Below, piece after piece: positions 26,644 to 34,300 of a stretch of DNA of 64,000 nt. Position 1 is the stretch's first letter; each line of letters starts with the position of its first letter. The position numbers and the translations under genes are program-made. The notes under the pieces were generated by a model. The model saw only the letters and a program-made list of their open reading frames with translations, was not told the origin of the DNA and did not search any database. Source of the stretch: Roseicella aerolata (GTDB lineage: Bacteria; Pseudomonadota; Alphaproteobacteria; Acetobacterales; Acetobacteraceae); contig NZ_JAJAQI010000004.1 of assembly GCF_020523605.1 (NCBI RefSeq), positions 1-64,000 of the forward strand. The letters run 5' to 3'.

Positions 26644-26941
26644 GCGCGTGGCCGGACCGGCCGTGCCGCCGGGGTGAGGGGGAACCCGCCCCGGGGCGTC
26701 GGTCGTGGGAGCGCCCGGGGGCGTTCACGCCTCCCGCAATCTGCTCTACAGCGGATGGGCGTTCATGTCTGAACGCCCATCCGCTGTCGCTCTTTGTCTT
26801 TCGGGCAGAGTCACGCTTCCGGGCGTTCATGCCCGTCCGCGATCTGCTCTGGACGCGGCGCGGCGTCACTGTTGGAGGCGGCCTGTCGGTTTCGCTGCTC
26901 CGGCGCGAGGCAAGGGGGCAGGTCGCCGGGGAGCAAGGCTC
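26644..26941. repeat. Intergenic repeat with perfect 18-bp hairpin
   Basis: No gene is seen in these 298 bases. The centre holds ACAGCGGATGGGCGTTCA at 26748-26765, exactly reverse-complemented at 26770-26787 with a 4-nt loop (TGTC), the most perfect copy of the palindrome found in the 19.7-kb array. It is flanked by GCAATCTGCTCT on the left and TCACGC..GGGCGTTCATGCCCG..GCGATCTGCTCT on the right, the same half-sites as the 102-bp unit but rearranged around the core. It may also limit transcription between the SMP-30 and FAH genes. Confidence 0.8.
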
Positions 26942-27712
26942 ATGGCCCTTTGGGTGCGGTTCGCGCATGGCGACCGGCAAGGATTCGGAACGCTGGAGGA
27001 CGAGAGCATCGCCGTCCATGCCGGCAATATGTTCGAGGGCGCGGCCCCGACCGGGGAGAGCCTGCCCCTCGCCGATGCCCGCCTGCTGGCACCGGTTCGG
27101 CCCGGCGCCTTCATCGGGCTGTGGAACAATTTCCACGAGGCGGCGCAGAAGCAGGGCAATGCCATCCCGGAGGGGCCTCTCTGGTTCCTGAAGAACAGCC
27201 GCAGCGTCATCGGCCCGGGCGAGGCGATCCGCCCGCCGGCGGGCTACACCGGCAAGGTGCTGTATGAGGGCGAGCTGGGCCTGGTGATCGGCCGCACCGT
27301 CTCGAACGCCGATGAGGCGGAGGCCGCGGCGGCGATCTTCGGCCTGACCTGCGTGAACGACGTGACGGCGCTCGACCTGCTCTTCGCCGATGCCTCCTTC
27401 CCGCAATGGGCGCGCGCCAAGGGCTGCGACAGCTTCGGGCCGGTGGGGCCGGCGATCGCCACGGGCCTCGACTGGTCCGCGCTGCGGGTGAAGGTGGCCC
27501 TGAACGGCCGGGTGCGGCAGGACTACCCGCTGAACGACATGATCCTCCCGCCCGCGCGCATCGTCTCCCTGATCTCGCAGGAGATGACGCTGCAGCCGGG
27601 CGATGTCATCGCCTGCGGCACCTCGGTCGGCGCGCTGCCGATGCGCCCCGGGATGACGGTGGAGGTGACGATCGAGGGGATCGGGACGCTGTCCAACCCC
27701 TATGCGCCATAG
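26942..27712 (+). CDS. Fumarylacetoacetate hydrolase family protein (short form)
   Basis: A 256-residue member of the FAH superfamily, shorter than the one at 7012-7917. Motifs are FIGLWNNFHEAAQKQG (in place of CVGRNYxxH), the ligand Glu pair in KVLYEGELGLVIGR, GLTCVNDVTALDLL, KGCDSFGPVGPAIA and GDVIACGTSVGALPMRPG. Relatives are annotated as 2-hydroxyhepta-2,4-diene-1,7-dioate isomerase or decarboxylase in homoprotocatechuate breakdown. GGGGAG stands eight bases before ATG 26942. In-frame codons further upstream only translate the palindromic repeat and were rejected. No aromatic-catabolic neighbour confirms a pathway. Confidence 0.82.
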   Translation: MALWVRFAHGDRQGFGTLEDESIAVHAGNMFEGAAPTGESLPLADARLLAPVRPGAFIGLWNNFHEAAQKQGNAIPEGPLWFLKNSRSVIGPGEAIRPPAGYTGKVLYEGELGLVIGRTVSNADEAEAAAAIFGLTCVNDVTALDLLFADASFPQWARAKGCDSFGPVGPAIATGLDWSALRVKVALNGRVRQDYPLNDMILPPARIVSLISQEMTLQPGDVIACGTSVGALPMRPGMTVEVTIEGIGTLSNPYAP

Positions 27713-27939
27713 GGCAGGCAGGACGCGGCCCGCATCCGGTACCGGGCTCTGCCGCCCGGTCTTGCGCAGGGGCCGGCGCAGCGCGCCGGGAGTGCGGCGG
27801 CTGCGCGCCGGACAGCACGGCCATGCCGGCCCGCCCGCACGCGAACCCGCTTGGCATGCACGCGCATGGCCCGGGCAATCGGCGAGGGGGGGCCAGGGTG
27901 AGGTGGCCGGCCGCCTCGCAGGCCAGCCGGGAGGGAGGC

Positions 27940-27956
27940 GCGGCGCAACGCGCCGC
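27940..27956. terminator. Candidate hairpin between convergent genes
   Basis: GCGGCGC (27940-27946) and GCGCCGC (27950-27956) form a perfect 7-bp stem with a 3-nt loop, seven bases beyond the stop of the leftward TPR gene and in the 250-base gap after the rightward FAH gene. No T-run is present. The rest of the gap shows no gene. Confidence 0.35.
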
Positions 27957-27962
27957 CCGGCT

Positions 27963-29315
27963 TCAATGCGCGACGCGGCGCGCCGCCTCGGCATAGCCGA
28001 CGCGCCGCTCCGGCGGCACCGGGTGCCGCCCGGCCACCCGCTCCAGCAGCATCCGCATATCCGCGGTCAGCCCCGCCTTCATCGCGGCATGCAGGAAGAG
28101 CTGCTCCAGCACGTCCTGCTGCGCATGGCTGCCGCCGAGCCGGTACATCCCGCCGAGCGCCGGCCGCATCACCGCGACCGCGCCGGCGAAGTCGCCCTGC
28201 GCATGCCGCAGCACCGCCTCGCTCACCGGCAGGGCATAGCGCGCGATGAGCGGCGCATTCGTGCCTGCATTGCTCCGCGCCGCGTCGCGCATCGCCGCCA
28301 GCATCCGCTCCGCCGCCGCCCAGCGCCCGGCGCCGCAGAGCGCCATCATCCAGTGCGGCAGGGTGAAGGCGGAGAGCGTGTCGCCGATCCGCGCCTCCGC
28401 CTTGTCCGCCAGTTCCTCCCACCGCCCGCCGGCGGGCACGCCGTGCAGCGAGAGCCGGAAGAGCATCGAGGCCGCATTCTGCGCATCGATGTAGAGGTCC
28501 GGCTGCGCCTGCGTGACGGCGCTGCCGAGGTTGCGGAACCGCGTGTCGTAGAGGCCGAGGACCGTGTCGAAGTCGCGGTGCTCCAGGTGGTACATGGCGC
28601 GGTGCCACCAGAGATGGTGCATCAGGTTGTTGCCGCCATCCCAATGCGCCTCGAGCCCCTCGATCCAGGCGATGCCCTCGCTGCGGCGGCCCTGCATCTC
28701 CAGCACATGCGCAACGGCATGCGCCGCCCAGAGATCGCCGGGGTCGAGCGCGATGGCGGCGCGGCCGGCGGCTTCCGCGACCGTGTAGTTCCCGCATTCC
28801 TCATTGGCGAAGCTGCGGCAGGCCAGCACGCTGCCATAGCCCGGCAGGTCGCGGCCCCAGCGCGGCAGCACGCCCTCGACCGAGGCCAGCATCGCCTCCG
28901 GCCGGCCGAGCCAGAAGCTGCAGAAATGGTGCAGGCGGAAGGCCAGGATGTCGCGGGGATGCGCGGCCAGGATGCCCTCCCAGGCCGAGAGGGCGCGGTC
29001 CATCTCGCCCTCCGCCCAGGCGGCCAGGGCCGCGACATGCGCCTGCTCGCGCGGCGTCGCGCATGCGGTCAGGCGCGCCGCCGCGGCGATCGCCTCCTTC
29101 GCCATGGGGATGAAGGCCTGCTTGTAGCCCAGCAGCAGGAAGGCCGCCTTCAGCGCCTGCGCCATGCCGAATTCCGGGTCCGCCGCCAGCAGCGCCTGCA
29201 GCCGCTGGGCGGTGTCCAGGCGATAGCGCAGATAGCCGGCGACGGTGTGGTCGAAGGCGCGCGCCGCCTCCGCGCTGTCGGTCGAGATCGCGTGGCCCTG
29301 GGCGTCCTGCTGCAT
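27963..29315 (-). CDS. Tetratricopeptide repeat protein of the TTC38 type
   Basis: A 450-residue soluble helical-repeat protein. It resembles the bacterial relatives of human TTC38 (about 469 residues): AFDHTVAGYLRYRLDTAQRL at the start, GYKQAFIPMAKEAI, HFCSFWLGRPEAMLASVEG, AAHAVAHVLEMQGRRSEGI, and the HLWWHRAMYHLEHRDFDTVL segment rich in His and Trp. No enzymatic motif and no signal peptide are seen; it is presumably a cytoplasmic scaffold of unknown role. A strong GGAGGAAAGG precedes ATG 29315. It is followed upstream, on the same strand, by the M20 amidohydrolase gene, with about 100 bases between. Confidence 0.8.
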   Translation of the reverse strand: MQQDAQGHAISTDSAEAARAFDHTVAGYLRYRLDTAQRLQALLAADPEFGMAQALKAAFLLLGYKQAFIPMAKEAIAAAARLTACATPREQAHVAALAAWAEGEMDRALSAWEGILAAHPRDILAFRLHHFCSFWLGRPEAMLASVEGVLPRWGRDLPGYGSVLACRSFANEECGNYTVAEAAGRAAIALDPGDLWAAHAVAHVLEMQGRRSEGIAWIEGLEAHWDGGNNLMHHLWWHRAMYHLEHRDFDTVLGLYDTRFRNLGSAVTQAQPDLYIDAQNAASMLFRLSLHGVPAGGRWEELADKAEARIGDTLSAFTLPHWMMALCGAGRWAAAERMLAAMRDAARSNAGTNAPLIARYALPVSEAVLRHAQGDFAGAVAVMRPALGGMYRLGGSHAQQDVLEQLFLHAAMKAGLTADMRMLLERVAGRHPVPPERRVGYAEAARRVAH

Positions 29316-29414
29316 CTGCCTTTCCTCCCCGATCCTGGAGGGCGGCGGTTCCGCCTGCCCTGGCGCCTTGCCGGCGCTTCGTGTCGCGGCGCATGCACCG
29401 GCGCCGCCTGATCC

Positions 29415-30692
29415 TCACATGCCCGCGCCGGCCCTCTCCGCCAGCCAGTGCACGAGGATCGCGACGGCCGCCATCAGGTCCCCGGTCTCCATGGCCTCCT
29501 CCGGGTTGTGGCTGCCGTTGCGGTTCCTGACGAGCAGCATGCCCGTCGGCACGCCCGAGGCGGCGAAATTATTAGCGTCATGGCTGCCCGGGCTGTTGAG
29601 CCGCGGCGCCGGCAGGCCGGCGCGCGCCGCGGCGGCCGCGAAGCACTCGGTGATGCCGGGGTCCATGGGGCCGGGCGCGGCGGCGCTCCGCTCGCCCAGC
29701 TCGATGCGCACGCCCCGGCGCGCCGCGACCTCCGCCACGATCCGCGCCAGCCTCTCCTCCAGCGCCGCGAGATGGTCCGCGGCATAGGCGCGGAGGTCGA
29801 GGCTCAGCTCGAACCGGCCGGAGACCATGGTGAGGCTGTGCCGATCCACGGGCGTGTGGAAGCGGCCGATGGTGACGGCCATGGGGCGGCCGGCGGCTTC
29901 CTCCTCCAGCCACAGCCGCTCCAGGCCCAGGGCGAGGTCGGCGCCGGCCAGCGCGGCATCGCGGCGGAAGCGGTGCGGCAGGCCGGTATGCGCGTCCTCC
30001 CCGGTGATGCGGATATAGGGGTGGCGGAGATTGCCGGGATTGGCGAGGCAGAGGGCGGCCGGCGCCCCGGCCTCCACCAGCTGCGGCGCCTGCTCGATAT
30101 GGACCTCGAGATAAGCGCCGAGCCGGGCGGGGTCGCGCAGCGGCGTGCCGGCGCGGAGGCGCTGCGGGTCGCCGCCGCAGGCGGCGATGCTCTCGGCCAG
30201 CGTCAGGCCGGTGCGGGCATGGCGGAGGTCGAGCGCGCCGGGCGGCAGGCGGGCCAGCAGGCAGCGGGAGCCGATGAGGCCAAGGCCGAACCACACCGCC
30301 TCCTCGCAGCGGAGCGCCAGCACCTCGATATCCATCCGCGGCCTGATGCCCGCCGCCTGCAGCGCGGCGACGGCGGCCAGGCCGGCGACGACGCCCGCCG
30401 CGCCGTCGAAATTCCCGCCCTGCACCACGCTGTCGAGATGCGAGCCGATCAGGATCGGCGGCGCGGACGGGTCGGTGCCCGCCCAGCGCAGGGAGAGGTT
30501 CGCGCCGGCATCGATCGCCCGTTCCAGCCCCAGCGCGTCCCCCGCCGCGGCGACCAGCGCCTGCGCCTCATTCTCGCCGCGGCCATAGGCATCCCGCGTG
30601 ATGCCGGGCGGGTCGGCGCCGATGGCGGCGAGGCCATCCAGCAGGCGCTGCACCAGCGGGGTCTGCGCGGCAATGGCCTCGGCGAGGGTCAA
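29415..30692 (-). CDS. M20-family amidohydrolase (N-carbamoyl-amino-acid/allantoate type)
   Basis: A 425-residue binuclear metallo-amidase. Metal ligands lie in IGSHLDSVVQGGNFDGAAGV (His and the bridging Asp), ALRCEEAVWFGLGLIGSR (Glu pair), VHIEQAPQLVEAG (His) and SPGSHDANNFAA (His). The pattern is that of HyuC/AllC-type enzymes that hydrolyse N-carbamoyl-L-amino acids, ureidoglycine or allantoate to amino acid or ureido acid, CO2 and ammonia. It could act on products of a hydantoinase, but the hyuAB genes are 6 kb away. The start is TTG 30692, preceded by AGGAGAG; no better in-frame ATG exists before the conserved region. Confidence 0.83.
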   Translation of the reverse strand: MTLAEAIAAQTPLVQRLLDGLAAIGADPPGITRDAYGRGENEAQALVAAAGDALGLERAIDAGANLSLRWAGTDPSAPPILIGSHLDSVVQGGNFDGAAGVVAGLAAVAALQAAGIRPRMDIEVLALRCEEAVWFGLGLIGSRCLLARLPPGALDLRHARTGLTLAESIAACGGDPQRLRAGTPLRDPARLGAYLEVHIEQAPQLVEAGAPAALCLANPGNLRHPYIRITGEDAHTGLPHRFRRDAALAGADLALGLERLWLEEEAAGRPMAVTIGRFHTPVDRHSLTMVSGRFELSLDLRAYAADHLAALEERLARIVAEVAARRGVRIELGERSAAAPGPMDPGITECFAAAAARAGLPAPRLNSPGSHDANNFAASGVPTGMLLVRNRNGSHNPEEAMETGDLMAAVAILVHWLAERAGAGM

Positions 30693-30918
30693 GGGCGGCT
30701 CTCCTGCGATCTGCGCGTCCCAGGCTATGGCGGATCAGCGGCCGGCGTGAACCGCCTCCGGAAGGCCGCCGGCATGGGCGCTCCGGCGCCTGTCCCGGGG
30801 ATCTTGATGCTGGCCATCAGCATGAAGGCGCCGCATCTGCTTGGCCGAGGGGCGGTGTCACGCCTCCGGGTGAGGCGGCCCCAAGATACACTGCCCTGTC
30901 ATGCCCCTCACCCTGCCG

Positions 30919-32049
30919 TCAGAGGCCCAGCTCGGATAACACCTCCTCGGTATGCTCGCCGAGGGCCGGGGCCGGCACGCTCCAGGGGCCAAGGCCGGGC
31001 AGGCGCGGGAAGGGCAGGGTGCCGAGGCCGGGCTGCTCCAGCGGCACCGCCGCGCCCACCGCCTTCGCATGCGGATCGGCCAGCCAGTCGAGCGGCGTGT
31101 TCACCAGGTCGCACAGCATCCGCGCCGCCTGGAAGCGCTCCACCCACTCCGCCGCCGGGCGCGCGGCGATCGCGGCGCGCACCTCCGGCAGCAGCGCCTC
31201 GCGGTGTTCCGAGCGCAGGGCGAAGCTGGCGAAGCGCGGGTCGGTCGCCAGCTCCGGCCGGCCGATGATCCCGCAGAGCTGCGCGTATTCCGGCTCCCGC
31301 AGCATCGCCACCATGAACCAGCGGCCGTCGCTGCCCTGATAGGTGCCCGAGGGCAGGTTGGCCGCCGGCGGCACGCGGCCGAGCAGCCCCTGCTCGGCGA
31401 TGTTGAAGGCCATCAGCGCCGCCGCCGACTGCATGAGGGAGACATCCAGCACCCGCCGCCGCGGCGGCGCGCCCTGCACGCGGTCCCGCGCCTGCTCGGC
31501 CAGCGCCGCCTGGACGGCGATGAAGGCCGAGAGGCCGGTGACCATGTCCACCATCATGATCTGGCCGGTGCGGTGCGGCACGCCATCCATCCCGACATTG
31601 AGCGAGACCATGCCGGAATAGGCCTGCGCCACGCTGTCGGTGCAGGGGCGCTCCGATTGCGGGCCCTGCTGGCCGAAGCCGGAGATGGAGAGGAAGACCA
31701 CGTCGGGCTTCCCCGCCTCCGGCACCAGGCCGAGCCGCTTCGCCACGCCCGGCCGGAAGGCCTCCAGCATCACGTCGGCGCGGGCGGCGAGCTTCAGCAT
31801 GGCGGCGCGGCCCGCTTCGGATTGCAGGTCCAGCACCGCGCTGCGCTTGCCGCGGTTGAAGGAGACATGCATCACGCTCTGCGTGCCCTCCCGCGTCGAG
31901 AGGCCGCGGGACCAGTCGCCGGCGGGCGGCTCGATCTTCACCACGGTCGCGCCGCAGGCGGCGAGCTGGGTGGCGCAATAGGGCCCGGCGATGCCCTGGC
32001 TGGCATCCAGCACGAAGAGGCCGGTGTAGGGCTGCATCCGGTCGGCCAT
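30919..32049 (-). CDS. CaiB/BaiF family III CoA-transferase
   Basis: A 376-residue class III CoA-transferase. It begins FVLDASQGIAGPYCATQLA and ATVVKIEPPAGDWSRG. The HVSFNRGKRSAVLDLQSEAG segment follows, then ADVMLEAFRPGVAKRLGL and the SISGFGQQGP loop. The expected catalytic Asp is the one in the CTDSVAQAYSGM region. These enzymes exchange CoA between carboxylic acids, for example succinate and an imported acid. GGGAAGGGAAACG precedes ATG 32049. The gene is divergent, with a 59-base gap, from a Bug-type binding protein, an arrangement common in Acetobacteraceae and Burkholderiales, where uptake and CoA-activation genes for organic acids are paired. Confidence 0.85.
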   Translation of the reverse strand: MADRMQPYTGLFVLDASQGIAGPYCATQLAACGATVVKIEPPAGDWSRGLSTREGTQSVMHVSFNRGKRSAVLDLQSEAGRAAMLKLAARADVMLEAFRPGVAKRLGLVPEAGKPDVVFLSISGFGQQGPQSERPCTDSVAQAYSGMVSLNVGMDGVPHRTGQIMMVDMVTGLSAFIAVQAALAEQARDRVQGAPPRRRVLDVSLMQSAAALMAFNIAEQGLLGRVPPAANLPSGTYQGSDGRWFMVAMLREPEYAQLCGIIGRPELATDPRFASFALRSEHREALLPEVRAAIAARPAAEWVERFQAARMLCDLVNTPLDWLADPHAKAVGAAVPLEQPGLGTLPFPRLPGLGPWSVPAPALGEHTEEVLSELGL

Positions 32050-32108
32050 GGCGTTTCCCTTCCCTCGTTCGGCGCCTATCCTGCCCGGAACGGAGGAAAC
32101 GGGAAGAG

Positions 32109-33110
32109 ATGACCGGCATGGGGATCACGCGGCGGCTCGCGCTCGGGGGGCTGCTGGCCGCGCCGGCCCTGGCGAGGGCCCAGGGAACGCACCAGGGAAC
32201 GCACCAGGGAACGGACTGGCCGAACCGCCCGGTGCGCTTCGTCGTCCCCTACCCGCCGGGCGGGCCGACCGACATCCTCGGCCGCGTCGTGGCGACACGG
32301 TTGGCGGAGGATCTGAAGCAGCCCATGGTGGTGGAGAACCGGCCGGGGGCCTCGGGCGTCATCGGCTCCGAGGTCATCGCGCGGGCGGCGCCGGATGGGC
32401 AGAGCTTCCTGATGAACGCTTCCATCCATGTCATCATCCCGCACCTCAACCGGAACATGCCCTTCGACGCGCTGGCCGATTTCACGCCGGTGACGAACAT
32501 GGCCCGCGTGCCGCTGGTGGCGGTGGTGAACCCGCAGCTTCCGGTGCGCAGCATCCCGGAGCTGATCGCGCATCTGAAGGCGAATCCCGGCCGCGTCTCC
32601 TATGCCTCCTCCGGCAATGCCTCGGCCCTGCACTTGGCCGGCGAGATGTTCAAGCTGATGACGGGGACGGAGATGGTGCATGTGCCCTATCGCGGCGCCG
32701 GCCCGGCGGTGCAGGACCTGATCGCGGGCAATGTCCAGCTGATGTTCGACAGTATCCCGAGCAGCGCCGCCGCCGTCCGCTCCGGGCTGCTGCGGCCGCT
32801 GGCCGTCACCACCGCGCAGCGCGTCGGCGCCTATCCGGACCTGCCCACCATCGCGGAGGCCGGGGTGCCCGGCTTCGACATCGCCACCTGGTACGCCATC
32901 TGGGCCCCGCCCCGGACGCCGATGCCGATCGTCCACCGCCTGCAACAGGCGGTGACGGCCGCCGTCGCCGCGCCGGAGGTGCGGGAGAGGCTGGCGACGC
33001 TCGGCGCCGATCCGGTTGCCGATTCGCCGGAGGACTTCACCCTGTTCTGCGCCCGCGAATACGAACGCTGGGGGAAGCTGGTGCGCGATGCGCGCCTGAC
33101 GCTGGATTGA
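32109..33110 (+). CDS. Bug/TctC-family periplasmic solute-binding protein
   Basis: A 333-residue tripartite-tricarboxylate-type receptor. An export signal with twin Arg (ITRRLALGGLLAAPALARAQ) precedes the mature start. Hallmarks are WPNRPVRFVVPYPPGGPTDI, VVENRPGASGVIGSEVIARA, YASSGNASALHLAGEMFKL, HVPYRGAGPAVQDLIAGNVQ and PTIAEAGVPGFD. It would bind a carboxylate or aromatic acid in the periplasm. No TctA/TctB genes are near, as is usual for the expanded orphan Bug group. ATG 32109 is used; ATG 32118 is equally spaced from GGGAAGAG. A 12-bp triplication lies just after the signal. Confidence 0.87.
   Translation: MTGMGITRRLALGGLLAAPALARAQGTHQGTHQGTDWPNRPVRFVVPYPPGGPTDILGRVVATRLAEDLKQPMVVENRPGASGVIGSEVIARAAPDGQSFLMNASIHVIIPHLNRNMPFDALADFTPVTNMARVPLVAVVNPQLPVRSIPELIAHLKANPGRVSYASSGNASALHLAGEMFKLMTGTEMVHVPYRGAGPAVQDLIAGNVQLMFDSIPSSAAAVRSGLLRPLAVTTAQRVGAYPDLPTIAEAGVPGFDIATWYAIWAPPRTPMPIVHRLQQAVTAAVAAPEVRERLATLGADPVADSPEDFTLFCAREYERWGKLVRDARLTLD
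32181..32216 (+). repeat. 12-bp unit repeated three times inside the Bug gene
   Basis: CAGGGAACGCAC occurs twice in a row, followed by CAGGGAACGGAC. In frame it codes QGTH-QGTH-QGTD directly after the predicted signal cleavage site. Unit length is a multiple of three, so copy-number change would lengthen the mature N-terminus without a frameshift. Confidence 0.9.
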
Positions 33111-33224
33111 GCCGTCCGGTCGCCGGAGGGCGCAGCCCGGAGCCGTGAATCGGCCGGCAAGAGACACGCCGCCCGGTCGTCGGAGGGCAAAGCCCGGCGG
33201 CGTGAATCGGCCGGCCAGCTTCAA
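33111..33224. repeat. 57-bp tandem duplication in intergenic region
   Basis: Two imperfect copies (about 33111-33167 and 33168-33224) share CCGGTCG.CGGAGGGC..AGCCCGG and GCGTGAATCGGCCGGC-like stretches at a period of 57 bases. The region 33111-33286 otherwise has no gene. The GTGAATC piece resembles part of the 102-bp repeat, but the relation is weak. Confidence 0.65.
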
Positions 33225-33286
33225 GCCTGCCGCCCAGCTTAGTCCCGGCCGGCTTGCCGCCGGCCCCTGCCGAGAGAGAGGCCCCG

Positions 33287-34291
33287 ATGCGTGCCCTGGT
33301 CTGCGAGAGCTGGCGCGAATTCGATGCGCTGGAGCTGAAGGAGGTTCCGCCCCCGCCGCTGCGGCCGGGCGGGGTGCGCATCCGGGTCGAGGCGGCGGGC
33401 GTCAGCTTCGCGACGCAACTCGTCGTCGCCGGCAAGTACCAGCGCAAGCCGCCGCTGCCCTTCACGCCAGGGACGGAGGTGGCGGGCACCGTGGTCGAGA
33501 GCGCGCCGGACGTGCCGGACCCGCTGCCGCCCGGCACGCGGGTCTTCGCCGTGCTCGACTGGGGCGGGATGGCGGAGGAGGCCGTCGCGGACGCGATCCA
33601 TGTGGTGCCCATCCCGGACGGGCTGCCGCTGGAGCCCGCCGTCGCCATGCCGATCAGCTATCCCACCGCGGGCTCGGCGCTGATGTGGCGGGCGCGGCTG
33701 GAGCGGGACCAGTGGGTGCTGGTGCATGGCGCCGCGGCGGGCGTCGGGCTGGCCGGGGTGGAGATCGCCAAGGCGCTCGGCGCCCGCGTCATCGCCCGCT
33801 GCGGCGCGGCCAAGCGGCAGGTGCCGGAATCGCGCGGGGCCGATCTGGTGCTGGACAGCGCCCAGCCCTTCAAGGACGCGGTGCGGGAGGCGACGGGCGG
33901 GCAGGGCGTCTCGGCGGTGCTGGATACGCTGGGCGGGCCGGTCTTCGACGAGAATCTCCGCTGCCTCGGCGATGGCGGGATGCTGGTGACCATCGGCTTC
34001 GCCGCCGGCGGCATCCCGACCCTGCCCATCAACCTGCTGCTGCTGAAGAACATCGCGGTCGCCGGGCTGAACTGGGGCACCTATGTCGGCTGGTCGCCGG
34101 GTGACAACCGCCACCTCCACGCGCCGCGCGCCCAGGCGCTCTGGCAGCAACTTGTCGATTGGTGGGCAGCCGGCGCCCTCCGGCCGGAGGTGCATGCGAG
34201 CTTTCCGCTGGAGCGCTTCCGCGAGGCCATGGCGGAGGTGCGGGGCCGCAATGCGGTGGGCCGCGTGGTGCTCCGGCCGGGCGGGGCGTAG
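33287..34291 (+). CDS. Zinc-independent quinone oxidoreductase / MDR-family dehydrogenase
   Basis: A 334-residue medium-chain reductase of the NADPH:quinone oxidoreductase (QOR) branch. The GroES-like half begins RALVCESWREFDALELKEV. The cofactor half contains WVLVHGAAAGVGLAGVEIAK, the AAxGGVG-type NADPH-binding loop, and GADLVLDSAQPFKDAVREA. The structural and catalytic zinc cysteines of alcohol dehydrogenases are absent, as expected for QOR. It reduces quinones or enones with NADPH, but the substrate is not predictable. GAGAGAGAGG precedes ATG 33287; the in-frame codon at 33254 is unlikely. The MFS gene starts nine bases after its stop, suggesting one transcript. Confidence 0.83.
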   Translation: MRALVCESWREFDALELKEVPPPPLRPGGVRIRVEAAGVSFATQLVVAGKYQRKPPLPFTPGTEVAGTVVESAPDVPDPLPPGTRVFAVLDWGGMAEEAVADAIHVVPIPDGLPLEPAVAMPISYPTAGSALMWRARLERDQWVLVHGAAAGVGLAGVEIAKALGARVIARCGAAKRQVPESRGADLVLDSAQPFKDAVREATGGQGVSAVLDTLGGPVFDENLRCLGDGGMLVTIGFAAGGIPTLPINLLLLKNIAVAGLNWGTYVGWSPGDNRHLHAPRAQALWQQLVDWWAAGALRPEVHASFPLERFREAMAEVRGRNAVGRVVLRPGGA

Positions 34292-34300
34292 CCTGCCGGC

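Noticed and set aside
26705-26941. Upstream extension of the FAH-family frame
   Set aside because: It only translates the palindromic repeat. A good ribosome site and the family start are at 26942.
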